Shown piece by piece: positions 1 through 7,477 of a DNA stretch of 20,614 nt. The stretch covers positions 1 through 20,614 of the forward strand of contig CALBKH010000079.1 in assembly GCA_937892955.1 (NCBI GenBank). The letters are read 5' to 3'. The notes below the pieces were generated by a model. It worked only from the letters and a program-made list of their open reading frames with translations. It was not told the DNA's origin and did not search any database. The stretch comes from an uncultured Alphaproteobacteria bacterium (GTDB lineage: Bacteria; Pseudomonadota; Alphaproteobacteria; Rhizobiales; Ancalomicrobiaceae). The position numbers and the translations under genes were made by a program. The first letter of the stretch is position 1, and the number at the start of each line of letters is the position of its first letter.

Positions 1-49
1 CATTCGGACGCCGACGGGAATCGCCGGGCGCGAATTTCAAAACGGCCTC

Positions 50-610
50 TTAGCGCATGAAGTCGGGAGGAGTGCTGTCCTCACCTACTTCGGGTTTCGG
101 GGAGCCTTTGGGCTCCCCTTCTCGTTTGGGGAGACGAAATAGCCCGTCGTCGCCCTTATTCAGTCGTCCATGCTTCGCGTACTGATACATCATCGGCAGG
201 ATTTGCTGCGGTTGGAGCCCGGGCCAATACCGCCTGCCAATTTCGGATACGAGTTCGGCTGCGGTCAGTCCCGCCTTACCGTCTCTCTCAGCGCTGATGA
301 GCACCATCTTCGCCATCTCAAAATTTGATGGAGTACCCTCGGGCCGAGCCGGCCCGAGCTTTGATTTGCTTTGGCGTTTCGGGACAGACAGGGCGAATTC
401 TGCCACCTCTGCCATGAAGTTGTCGTCACTCAGCACCGCGTCGAGCGCGCGCAGAGATGTGATTGCTGCCGTCAGCTTGGCAGCACGTTCTTGGAGGGCA
501 GATATTTTCCGTTCCGTCTCTGCGAGACGGGCTTCTAGCGATGGGATATCGAAACGATCGGTGCTCATGCCCTTCTTGTAAATCGAGTCGCGCCGGCGGT
601 CAATGATCAT
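50..610 (-). CDS. Hypothetical protein, coiled coil plus winged-helix-like C-terminal domain
   Basis: I do not recognise this 186-residue protein. Residues ~23-60 form a charged heptad-like stretch (ARLAETERKISALQERAAKL) that should be a coiled coil. A low-complexity K/S/P linker follows (~78-95). Residues ~96-162 look like a compact helical, winged-helix-type domain (AKMVLISAERDGKAGLTAAE... ending GDDGLFRLP). The tail is P/E/G-rich. There is no signal peptide or membrane segment. Two starts are possible: ATG at 610, with GAGAG only 2 nt upstream, or ATG at 568 (MSTDRFDIPS), with AAGAAGGG almost touching it. Neither ribosome site is well spaced. Codon use and base composition are clearly less GC-rich than the rest of the window, which hints at transfer. 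The domain order resembles small DNA-binding proteins of mobile islands, but this is inference. The gene is probably real; its function is unknown. Confidence 0.6.
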   Translation of the reverse strand: MIIDRRRDSIYKKGMSTDRFDIPSLEARLAETERKISALQERAAKLTAAITSLRALDAVLSDDNFMAEVAEFALSVPKRQSKSKLGPARPEGTPSNFEMAKMVLISAERDGKAGLTAAELVSEIGRRYWPGLQPQQILPMMYQYAKHGRLNKGDDGLFRLPKREGEPKGSPKPEVGEDSTPPDFMR

Positions 611-838
611 CTCTCACATACTGAGATCAAAATAGGAACATAATGCAGGGTGGATTGATGCATCTTTTTATATGCACTCACTGTGGTGCAGCATTCATAC
701 TCATGCGCCTTTCAGCTCGCACTTGCCTGCCTGTGGCCCGAGCGGTGAGCAGTGGATTTTTTTGGGGGGCTTTCACTTAGGGAGCAAATCTGCCGAATTT
801 TCATTGCGACTGAAAACATGCCCGCCTAATGTCGCGCC
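611..838. other. AT-rich divergent intergenic region
   Basis: This region lies between the divergent hypothetical gene and the HTH-RibBX gene, and no coding frame was convincing. It contains a short hairpin (TGCAC 673-677 with GTGCA 686-690), a run of seven T followed by six G (757-769), and the promoter-like pair listed separately. Its composition matches the upstream hypothetical gene rather than the GC-rich genes that follow. I looked for an FMN riboswitch, expected before some rib genes, and did not find its conserved segments. Confidence 0.5.
804..832 (+). promoter_or_regulatory. Candidate sigma-70 promoter giving a leaderless HTH-RibBX transcript
   Basis: TTGCGA (804-809) and TAATGT (827-832) are separated by exactly 17 bases. 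A start about 7 bases after the -10 box would fall on the A of the ATG at 839, and no Shine-Dalgarno sequence precedes that ATG. Both facts agree with a leaderless mRNA. This rests on pattern matching only. Confidence 0.45.
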
Positions 839-2173
839 ATGCGTCTCGACCAGTGGCTCGCCCGGACCAAGGAATCGCGCAGCGGCTTCGCCCGCCGCGT
901 CGGCCTGTCGCCGGCGGCGGTGACGGCGCTGTGCAACGACCCGACCGTGTGGGTATCGCGCGAGACGGCCGAGAAGATCGCCCGCGCCACCCGCGGGGCG
1001 GTCACCCCCGACGATTTTCTGGGCCTGGCTCCGCGTTCCAAGGCCCATGAGGAGACGATGATGAACCAGTCCCGTGTCGCGAGCGCCCTGCGCGCCTTCG
1101 AGCGCGGCGAGATCGTGGTCGTGACCGACGACGACGACCGCGAGAACGAAGGCGACCTGATCGTCGCCGCTGTTCATGCGACGCCGGAGAAGATGGCCTT
1201 CATCGTGCGCCACACCTCGGGCATCGTCTGCACGCCGATCCCGCGCGATCTCGCTCGCCAGCTCCATCTGGAACCGATGATCGCCGCCAACGACGCGCCG
1301 CTCGGCACCGCCTTCACCGTCACCATCGACTATCGCCACGGGCTGACCACCGGCATCTCGGCGGAAGAACGCTGCAACACGGCGCGGGCGCTCGCCAATC
1401 CGAACGTCGGGCCGACCGACTTCGTCCGCCCCGGCCACGTCTTCCCGCTGATCGCCAAGGACGGCGGCGTGCTCATGCGCTCCGGCCACACCGAGGCCGC
1501 CGTCGATCTCTGCCGGTTGGCCAACCTGCCGCCGGTGGGCGTCATCTGCGAACTCGTGAACGACGACGGCACGGTGAAGCGCGGGCCGGACGTGGCGAAA
1601 TTCGCCGAGGAGCACGGGCTCGCCATCGTCTCGGTCGCCGACCTCATCGCCTATCGCCAGAGGAACGAACGGCTGGTCGAGCGGATCGAGGAGTTCGACG
1701 TCGAAACGCCGGTCGGCCTCGCCCGGGCGATCTCCTATTCGACCCCCTTCGACCCGATGCACCACCTCGCCATCGTCTTCGGCGACATCCGCGACGGCCG
1801 CTCGGTGCCGGTACGCCTGCATCTCGAGTCGGTCACCGACGACGTCTTCGGCAAGGCGAAGTCGCTCGACCGGCTGATGGAGCGGATGGCCAAGGAAGGC
1901 CGCGGCGTCATCGTCTATCTGCGCGAGGGCTCGGTCGGCGTCGCCAAGCCGGCGAAGGAGCCCGCGACGGGTGCGGATCCGCTGGCGATCGCCGAGGTCG
2001 AGGCCCACGCCTCCGCCTCGACCCGGGCGGAGAACTGGCGCGAGATCGGGCTGGGCGCACAGATCCTCAAGGATCTCGGCGTCGCCTCGATCCGCCTGAT
2101 CTCGTCGCGGACCCGCCGCTATGTCGGCCTCGAGGGCTTCGGCATCGCCATCGAGGGCACCGAGTCGCTCTGA
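839..2173 (+). CDS. ribB: HTH-fused 3,4-dihydroxy-2-butanone 4-phosphate synthase (RibBX type)
   Basis: This enzyme makes L-3,4-dihydroxy-2-butanone 4-phosphate from ribulose 5-phosphate, the four-carbon donor for riboflavin. The 444-residue protein has three parts. Residues 1-70 are a helix-turn-helix-like segment (RSGFARRVGLSPAAVTALCN). Residues ~76-275 are the RibB domain, with the acidic motif DDDDRENEGDL (97-107), RHTSG (124-128), RPGH (197-200) and RSGHTEAAVDL (214-224). Residues ~288-444 resemble GTP cyclohydrolase II but lack its zinc cysteines (RLHLES where HSEC is expected) and its RQEGRG motif. That combination is the RibBX variant known in Proteobacteria, in which only RibB activity remains. 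A second in-frame start at 1058 or 1061 (MMNQSRV) has GAGGAG just upstream and would give RibBX without the HTH part. I kept 839 because the HTH segment is well formed and in frame. The gene is convergent with hyfI. Confidence 0.9.
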   Translation: MRLDQWLARTKESRSGFARRVGLSPAAVTALCNDPTVWVSRETAEKIARATRGAVTPDDFLGLAPRSKAHEETMMNQSRVASALRAFERGEIVVVTDDDDRENEGDLIVAAVHATPEKMAFIVRHTSGIVCTPIPRDLARQLHLEPMIAANDAPLGTAFTVTIDYRHGLTTGISAEERCNTARALANPNVGPTDFVRPGHVFPLIAKDGGVLMRSGHTEAAVDLCRLANLPPVGVICELVNDDGTVKRGPDVAKFAEEHGLAIVSVADLIAYRQRNERLVERIEEFDVETPVGLARAISYSTPFDPMHHLAIVFGDIRDGRSVPVRLHLESVTDDVFGKAKSLDRLMERMAKEGRGVIVYLREGSVGVAKPAKEPATGADPLAIAEVEAHASASTRAENWREIGLGAQILKDLGVASIRLISSRTRRYVGLEGFGIAIEGTESL

Positions 2174-2200
2174 TACCGAAGGTCGGAGGCGCCGACGCGC

Positions 2201-2220
2201 CCGGCGGAGCGATCCGCCGG
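2201..2220 (+). terminator. Hairpin after the HTH-RibBX gene
   Basis: Perfect 8-bp arms CCGGCGGA (2201-2208) and TCCGCCGG (2213-2220) enclose a GCGA loop, 28 bases after the RibBX stop. A smaller hairpin (GTCGG 2182-2186 with CCGAC 2192-2196) precedes it. No strong T run follows, so termination would be weak or Rho-assisted. Confidence 0.45.
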
Positions 2221-2230
2221 AGCCTCGTCT

Positions 2231-2357
2231 CATACCGAGCGGATGAAGTTCCGACCTGTTCGGAACTTCATCCGCGAAGGCAAGCCCGAACGGGCGTCGG
2301 CCGGTCAGGCCGCAACTCACGAAATTCGGACGAGTCCGAATTTCGTGAACTCGGTAT
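2231..2357. repeat. Composite palindromic element between convergent genes
   Basis: Two perfect hairpins lie inside a larger inverted pair. GCGGATGAAGTTCCGA (2239-2254) pairs with 2260-2275: 16-bp arms, 5-base loop. TCACGAAATTCGGA (2317-2330) pairs with 2335-2348: 14-bp arms, loop CGAG. Outside them ATACCGAG (2232-2239) pairs with CTCGGTAT (2350-2357). The outer right arm runs into the hyfI stop codon, so hyfI ends TGATACCGAG, and RibBX also ends TGATACCGA (2171-2179). It probably acts as a bidirectional terminator and may belong to a dispersed REP-like family. Confidence 0.65.
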
Positions 2358-2872
2358 CAGGCGCTCTTCTCGATCAGGGCGATCAGCCCTTCGAGCAGCG
2401 CCTTCGGCGAGGGCGGGCAGCCCTTGATGTGGAGGTCGACCGGGATCACCGCGTCGACACCGCCGACCACCGCGTAGGACCCGGCGAAGACGCCGCCGTC
2501 GAGGGCGCAGTCGCCGACCGCCACCACCCATTTCGGGTCGGGGGTCGCGGCGTGTGTGCGCTCCAGGGCCTCGCGCATGTTGGCGGTGACCGGCCCGGTG
2601 ACCATCAGCACGTCGGCGTGGCGGGGCGAGGCGACGAACTTCAGGCCGAAGCGTTCGAGATCGTAGATCGCGTTGTTGAGCGCATGGATCTCGAGTTCGC
2701 AGCCGTTGCAGGAGCCGGCGTCGACCTCGCGGATGGCGAGCGAGCGGCCGAGCTTGCGGTGGGCGGCGGCGTCGAGGCAGCGGCCGAGCTCGGTGAGCCC
2801 GGCCTCGTCGGCCGCAGGAGCCTTCTCGGTCACGGGGCGGCGCAGCAGGCTCTCGATCAGGAACTTCGGCAT
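2357..2872 (-). CDS. hyfI: Hydrogenase-4-type small subunit, NuoB/HyfI-like
   Basis: This is the peripheral Fe-S subunit equivalent to NuoB of complex I and to HycG/HyfI of formate hydrogenlyase. It is 171 residues long. The four cysteines expected to bind the single N2-like [4Fe-4S] cluster are all visible: C55 and C58 in SCNGCELE, C122 in GDCALDGG and C152 in KGCPPSP. The frame stays open further upstream to 3061, but that part is antisense-like sequence inside hyfG. The start at 2872 gives the family N-terminus MPKFLIESLL, 10 bases after the hyfG stop, with a GAGGCGAG ribosome site. It is the last gene of the hyfBCEFGI operon. The cluster-binding site is intact, whereas the partner HyfG has lost its NiFe site. 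Electron transfer through this subunit is therefore plausible, but H2 chemistry is not. Confidence 0.93.
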   Translation of the reverse strand: MPKFLIESLLRRPVTEKAPAADEAGLTELGRCLDAAAHRKLGRSLAIREVDAGSCNGCELEIHALNNAIYDLERFGLKFVASPRHADVLMVTGPVTANMREALERTHAATPDPKWVVAVGDCALDGGVFAGSYAVVGGVDAVIPVDLHIKGCPPSPKALLEGLIALIEKSA

Positions 2873-2882
2873 GTCACTCGCC

Positions 2883-4391
2883 TCACAGATCGTGGCCCGA
2901 ATAGGAGCAGTTGAACGACTTGTTGAGGAGCGGGAAGTCCGCGACGATGTTGTAGGCGATCGCCGCCTCGAGCAGTGGCCACTGGAACACCGAGGCGTCG
3001 CGGAAGTGGGCGCGGGCGATGCGCCCCTCGCCGTCGAGCCGTACCCAGGCGAAGGCGTCACCGCGGAAGGCCTCGGTCAGCGCCACGCCCTCCGACCCCG
3101 CCGCGCCGCGTGCCACGTCGACCCGATGCGGCCCCTTGGGCAGGCCGGCGAGGAGTTGCTCGATCATGCCGAGGCTCTCGCCGATCTCCAGGATGCGGAT
3201 CCAGACGCGGGCGTCGACGTCACCGGCCTCGCGGATCGGCACGTCGAAGCGCAGGACGTCATAAGGCGCATAGCCCGGTAGACGGCGGGCGTCGAAGCGA
3301 CGGCCGCAGGCGCGACCGACGTGACCACCCGCCCCCCAGCGCCGGGCGAGCACCGGATCGAGGCGGCCGGTGGTCACGGTGCGGTCGAGCAACGACACGG
3401 TGGTGTCGTAGAGGCGGACGAGCGGCGGAAAGCCGTGGCGCAGCGCCGCCACCATCTCGGCGAGCGGCTTCGGATCGATGAGATCGACCGTCGTGCCGCC
3501 GGGCGCCACCCGATCCATCATCAGCCGGTGGCCGAAGGCGGCAGCGGCGGCGCGCAGCACCGTCTCGCGCAGCTGGCCGCAGCGGTTGAGCATCTGGGCG
3601 AAGGCGGCATCGTTGCAGACGGCGCCGACGTCGCCGAGGTGGTTCGCCACCCGCTCGACCTCGGCCATCAGGGCGCGCAGCCAATGGGCGCGCTTCGGCA
3701 CCTCGGTGCCGGAGGCCGCCTCCACCGCGCGGGCGAAGGCGAGCGACCAGGCGACGGTACTGTCCCCCGAGATGCGCGCCGCGATCTTCGCCGCGTGCTC
3801 AAGATCGGCGCCGATCGCCAGCCGCTCGATGCCCTTGTGGACCCAGCCGAGGCGTTCTTCGAGGCGGACCACCGTCTCGCCGTTGGCGGTGAAGCGGAAA
3901 TGGCCCGGTTCGATGATGCCGGCGTGCACCGGCCCGACCGGGATCTGGTGCATCGGCGGGCCTTCGGCGGCGAGGAACGGATAGGGCGCGCCCTCGGCCG
4001 GGGCCGGTTCGGCGGCGCCGAGCGGGTGGCGCACGCCCCAACGGGCATGATCGAGCCAGGGGCGCTCGTCCGGACAGCCCTCGGGGACGAGCCCGACCAT
4101 CTCGCGGATGGTGCGCTCGAGGCGCAGCGCCGGGGCGTGGGTGACACCGACCGAGGGGAAGGTGCCATCCGGGCAATCGAGGGAGAGGACGAGGACCTCG
4201 CCGGTCTCCTCCTCGATCAGGCCCATGTGGACGGCGCCCGGCTCGCCCCACAGCGCCGTCAGCGTGACGTCGCCGGCGTGGAGGCCGAAGGCGGCGCGCG
4301 CCCAGGTCTCTTCGTCGACGCGGATGCGCGGCCAGGGCTTCTGGTCGGCGACCTCGAGGGCGGCATCGAAGAGGGCGGCTCTCAGCGACAT
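2883..4391 (-). CDS. hyfG: Hydrogenase-4-type large subunit lacking NiFe ligands (Ehr-like), NuoC/NuoD-like
   Basis: This is a 502-residue fusion of a 30-kDa (NuoC-like) N-terminal part (~1-115) and a 49-kDa (NuoD/HycE-like) part (~150-502). Conserved blocks are GPVHAGIIEPGHFRF (153-167) and LGWVHKGIERL (181-191). In true hydrogenases RxCGxC and DPCxxC supply four cysteines for Ni and Fe. Here the first motif reads RISGDS (206-211), with both cysteines replaced by serine. The C-terminus reads SFNCSYSGHDL, so only C495 remains. The family is therefore the energy-converting hydrogenase-related (Ehr) type, not an H2 enzyme. There is no C-terminal extension of the kind cut off during NiFe maturation. 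The start at 4391 is preceded by a strong GAGGAGG; an earlier ATG at 4427 lies inside hyfF. The gap to the hyfF stop is 13 bases. Confidence 0.92.
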   Translation of the reverse strand: MSLRAALFDAALEVADQKPWPRIRVDEETWARAAFGLHAGDVTLTALWGEPGAVHMGLIEEETGEVLVLSLDCPDGTFPSVGVTHAPALRLERTIREMVGLVPEGCPDERPWLDHARWGVRHPLGAAEPAPAEGAPYPFLAAEGPPMHQIPVGPVHAGIIEPGHFRFTANGETVVRLEERLGWVHKGIERLAIGADLEHAAKIAARISGDSTVAWSLAFARAVEAASGTEVPKRAHWLRALMAEVERVANHLGDVGAVCNDAAFAQMLNRCGQLRETVLRAAAAAFGHRLMMDRVAPGGTTVDLIDPKPLAEMVAALRHGFPPLVRLYDTTVSLLDRTVTTGRLDPVLARRWGAGGHVGRACGRRFDARRLPGYAPYDVLRFDVPIREAGDVDARVWIRILEIGESLGMIEQLLAGLPKGPHRVDVARGAAGSEGVALTEAFRGDAFAWVRLDGEGRIARAHFRDASVFQWPLLEAAIAYNIVADFPLLNKSFNCSYSGHDL

Positions 4392-4404
4392 GGGGCGGGC
4401 CTCC

Positions 4405-5865
4405 TCATCCGAGCATCCGGGCGACATGCTGGAACCATGCGACCAACGGGGCGGGCAGCCACAGGCCGGCGGTGAGTACCAGCACCAAATGAGCGACCAT
4501 CGGCAGATAGGAGGCGTCGACGGGAGCGGAGGGACCCTCCGGCTCGCCGAAGGCGACGTCGGTCAGGCGCAGCACCAGCGCGCCGAAGGCGACGAGGAGG
4601 CCGAAGACCAGCGGGATCGCCAGGAGCGGCGCGCGGGCGAAGGTCGAGGAGACGATCAGGAACTCGCTCATGAAGATGCCGAGCGGCGGCAGGCCGGCGA
4701 TCGCCGCGACGCCGACGACGAGGCTCCAGCCGAGCATCGGATGCGACTGGGTGAGGCCGCGGATTTCGGAGAGACGCTGGGTGCCCTTGGCCTGGGCGAT
4801 CTGGCCGACGGCGAAGAAGATCGCCGACTTGGTCAGCGAGTGCATGGTCATGTGCAAGAGGCCGGCGAAATTGGCGAGCGGCCCGCCCATGCCGAAGGCG
4901 AAGGTGACGAGCCCCATGTGCTCGATCGAGGAATAGGCGAAGAGCCGTTTGATGTCGCGCCGGCGGTAGAGCATGAAGCCGGCGAAGATCAGCGACAGGA
5001 GCCCGAGGGTGACCATCAGCGGTCCCGGCGCCACCGTCTGGGGATTGGCGGCGAGCAGCATCTTGAAGCGCAGGAGCGCATAGAGCGCGACGTTGAGCAG
5101 CAGGCCGGAGAGCACCGCCGAGATCGGCGTCGGGCCCTCGGCATGGGCGTCGGGCAACCAGGCGTGCAGCGGCGCGAGGCCGACCTTGGTGCCGTAGCCG
5201 AGCATCAGGAAGACGAAGGCGACGTTGAGCAGTTCGGGATTGAACTTCGACGCCTCGGCGACGAGCACCGTCCACACCATCGCCTTCTCGCCCTCGCCGA
5301 TCGCCGGCTGGGCGGCCATGTAGACCAGGATGGTGCCGAAGAGGGCGAGCGCGATGCCGACCGAGCCGAGGATGAAGTACTTCCAGGCGGCTTCGAGCGC
5401 ATCGTGGGTGCGGTAGATGCCGACCATCAGCACCGTCGTCAGCGTCGCCAGCTCCACCGCCACCCACATCAGGCCGATGTTGTCGGCGAGGAGCCCGAGG
5501 TTCATGGCGAAGGCGAGCGCCTGATACATGCCGTGATAGAAGCGCAGCTGACCGGGCGACAGTTTCCCGGCGTCGATCTCGTGGGCGATGTAGCTCGCCG
5601 AGAAGATCGAGGTGGTGAAGCCGACGAAGGTGCCGAGGACGACGAAGACGACGTTGAGATCGTCGACGAAGACGTAGTCGCCGGGCGCCGGGCGCTCGAC
5701 GAGCAGGGTCGTCGCCAAGAGGAAGGTCAGGAACGAGGCGACGACGTTGATCGCGGCCGAGCGGCGACGGCCGGGCAGCGCGGCGAGGAGCAGCGCGGCG
5801 ATCGCCGGCAGGGCGATCACCCCGTCGACCGGTCGGAAGGGCAGGAGGGCGAGGATCGTGGTCAT
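4405..5865 (-). CDS. hyfF: Hydrogenase-4 subunit F-like, antiporter-type membrane subunit
   Basis: This 486-residue polytopic protein belongs to the NuoL/M/N antiporter-like family and is nearest HyfF. It should carry about 14 membrane helices and form part of the ion-moving arm. Expected charged residues inside membrane segments are visible: E138 in MWVAVELAT, K162 in WKYFILGS and K227 in GYGTKVGLAPLHAWLP. A further family signature is RRDIKRLFAYSSIEHMG. The start codon overlaps the hyfE stop by four bases (ATGA at 5862-5865), which implies translational coupling. The stop lies just before the hyfG ribosome site. Confidence 0.93.
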   Translation of the reverse strand: MTTILALLPFRPVDGVIALPAIAALLLAALPGRRRSAAINVVASFLTFLLATTLLVERPAPGDYVFVDDLNVVFVVLGTFVGFTTSIFSASYIAHEIDAGKLSPGQLRFYHGMYQALAFAMNLGLLADNIGLMWVAVELATLTTVLMVGIYRTHDALEAAWKYFILGSVGIALALFGTILVYMAAQPAIGEGEKAMVWTVLVAEASKFNPELLNVAFVFLMLGYGTKVGLAPLHAWLPDAHAEGPTPISAVLSGLLLNVALYALLRFKMLLAANPQTVAPGPLMVTLGLLSLIFAGFMLYRRRDIKRLFAYSSIEHMGLVTFAFGMGGPLANFAGLLHMTMHSLTKSAIFFAVGQIAQAKGTQRLSEIRGLTQSHPMLGWSLVVGVAAIAGLPPLGIFMSEFLIVSSTFARAPLLAIPLVFGLLVAFGALVLRLTDVAFGEPEGPSAPVDASYLPMVAHLVLVLTAGLWLPAPLVAWFQHVARMLG

Positions 5866-6524
5866 TGCCGGCCCTCGCGGTAGTCGTCGAGCGCGTGGGT
5901 GTCGACGCTGTCGAAACGCTCGCGGATGCGGAACAGGAAGACGCCGATGACGATGAAGGCGACCAGCACCGAGAAGGCGACCGAGATCTCGACCACCAGC
6001 GGCATGCCCTTGGCCCCGGCGGCGGCGAGGATCAGGCCGTTCTCGAGGCTCATGAAGCCGACGATCTGGGAGACGGCGTTGTAGCGCGTCACCATCATCA
6101 ACAGGCCGAGCAGGATCACCGACAGCGCCAGCGCCACGTCCTCGCGGGCGAGCGGATCGGCCTCGGCCGCCGCCTGCAGCATCACCATCATCGACAGGGC
6201 GACCAGGGCGATGCCCATCAGCATGGTGAGGCCGATGCCGCCGACCGTCTCGATGGAGCGGTGGATGCCGAGGCGGATCACCATGCGCCGCAACGCCACC
6301 GGGATGACGATCGCCTTGAGCAGCAGGGCGATCGCGGCGGTGACGTAGAGATGCGGTGCGGCCTGGACGTGGGCCTGCCAGGCGACCGACGCCGAGAGCA
6401 CCACCGCATGCAGGGCGAAGACGTTGAGCAGGCCAAACATGCGGTTCTGGTACAGCAGCATGAAGGAGACCAGCACCATGCCGCCGGCGAGCATGTGGGC
6501 GAGGTCGAGGGCGAAACGTCCCAT
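5862..6524 (-). CDS. hyfE: Hydrogenase-4 subunit E-like, NuoK-type membrane subunit
   Basis: This 220-residue membrane protein has about six to seven hydrophobic helices and a soluble charged tail (FRIRERFDSVDTHALDDYREG). Its length and helix spacing match HyfE, whose C-terminal half corresponds to NuoK. LENGLILAAAG (near residue 160) is the NuoK-like helix carrying a membrane glutamate. The ATG at 6524 shares one base with the hyfC stop (TGATG), and its own stop overlaps the hyfF start, so it is tightly embedded in the operon. The identification rests on family pattern and gene order. Confidence 0.88.
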   Translation of the reverse strand: MGRFALDLAHMLAGGMVLVSFMLLYQNRMFGLLNVFALHAVVLSASVAWQAHVQAAPHLYVTAAIALLLKAIVIPVALRRMVIRLGIHRSIETVGGIGLTMLMGIALVALSMMVMLQAAAEADPLAREDVALALSVILLGLLMMVTRYNAVSQIVGFMSLENGLILAAAGAKGMPLVVEISVAFSVLVAFIVIGVFLFRIRERFDSVDTHALDDYREGRQ

Positions 6525-7477
6525 CAGAAGCTCCTCGACACGAAGAGGAGGAGGGTCCCCAGGAAGCCCAGCATGAGGGCGGCGCCGAGGAGTTCGGGGA
6601 CGCGGAAGACCCGCATCTTGGCGATCGACGTCTCGAAGAACACGAGCAGGAAGGCGCCGACCGAGATCTTGGCGAGATAGGTCACGGCGCCGACGATCAG
6701 CGGCAGGACGCCGGAGCGCGGCGGCGCCAGCCCCCAGGGGACGAAGACGCAGGCGATCAGCGAGACGTAGAGCAGCAGCTTCAGCGCCGCGGCGAGCTCG
6801 ATGACGGCGAGATGGCGGCCGGAATATTCGAGCACCATCGCCTCGTGCACCATGGTGAGCTCGAGATGGGTCGCCGGATTGTCGACGGGGATGCGGGCGT
6901 TCTCGGCGAGCGCGACGATGACCAGCGCCACCAGCGCCATGCCGAGCGAGACGCGCAGCGAGGCGTGGGTGAGCATGAAGTTCGCCACCCAGGAGAGCTG
7001 GGTGGATCCGGCGACCAGCGCCACGACGAAGACCATCATGATCATCGCCGGCTCGGCGAGCGAGGCGAAGAGCATCTCGCGCGACGAGCCGATGCCACCG
7101 AAGGCGGTGCCGACGTCCATGCCGGCGAGCGCCAGGAAAAAGCGCGCCGTGGCGAGCAGGGCGGTGATGGCGATGAGGTCGGCGGTCCAGGAGAACTGCA
7201 GGCCGGTGGCGAAGGTCGGCACCAGGGCGGCGGCGACCCAGGTGGCGGCGAAGATCACATAGGGGGCGACGCGGAACAGCCAGGAGGCGTTCTCGGCGAT
7301 CACCACGTCCTTGCGCACCAGCTTCAGGAGATCGCGATAGGGCTGGAGAACCGGCGGGCCGACGCGATCGAGCATGCGCGCCTTGAACTTGCGCGTCAGA
7401 CCGAGGAGCAGCGGCGCGAGCGCCAGCACGAAGATCATCTGAGCGCCCTGGACGGCGATTTCGCGGATCAGGCCCAT
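6524..7477 (-). CDS. hyfC: Hydrogenase-4 subunit C-like, NuoH-type membrane subunit
   Basis: This 317-residue integral membrane protein corresponds to NuoH/HycD/HyfC. In complex I and related hydrogenases this subunit links the peripheral arm to the membrane arm. Family blocks are RVGPPVLQPYRDLLKL (~38-53), GMDVGTAFGGIGSSREM (~119-135) and ENARIPVDNPATHLELT (~197-213), all with the usual acidic residues. The frame stays open upstream to 8674 across hyfB, but that stretch is arginine-rich antisense-type translation. The ATG at 7477 gives the expected N-terminus MGLIREI and overlaps the end of hyfB by 10 bases. Confidence 0.93.
   Translation of the reverse strand: MGLIREIAVQGAQMIFVLALAPLLLGLTRKFKARMLDRVGPPVLQPYRDLLKLVRKDVVIAENASWLFRVAPYVIFAATWVAAALVPTFATGLQFSWTADLIAITALLATARFFLALAGMDVGTAFGGIGSSREMLFASLAEPAMIMMVFVVALVAGSTQLSWVANFMLTHASLRVSLGMALVALVIVALAENARIPVDNPATHLELTMVHEAMVLEYSGRHLAVIELAAALKLLLYVSLIACVFVPWGLAPPRSGVLPLIVGAVTYLAKISVGAFLLVFFETSIAKMRVFRVPELLGAALMLGFLGTLLLFVSRSF

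Noticed and set aside
611..838. FMN riboswitch before ribB
   Set aside because: None of its conserved blocks is present in order, and the predicted transcript start leaves no room for it.
773..2320. 515-codon open frame on the minus strand over ribB
   Set aside because: It is antisense to a clear RibBX gene, is rich in R, H, D and E, and has no family motifs. Such long antisense frames are normal in high-GC DNA.
4108..5883. 591-codon plus-strand frame over hyfF/hyfG
   Set aside because: It mirrors the minus-strand hyf genes and is built of E, D, R, H, Q runs with no domain.
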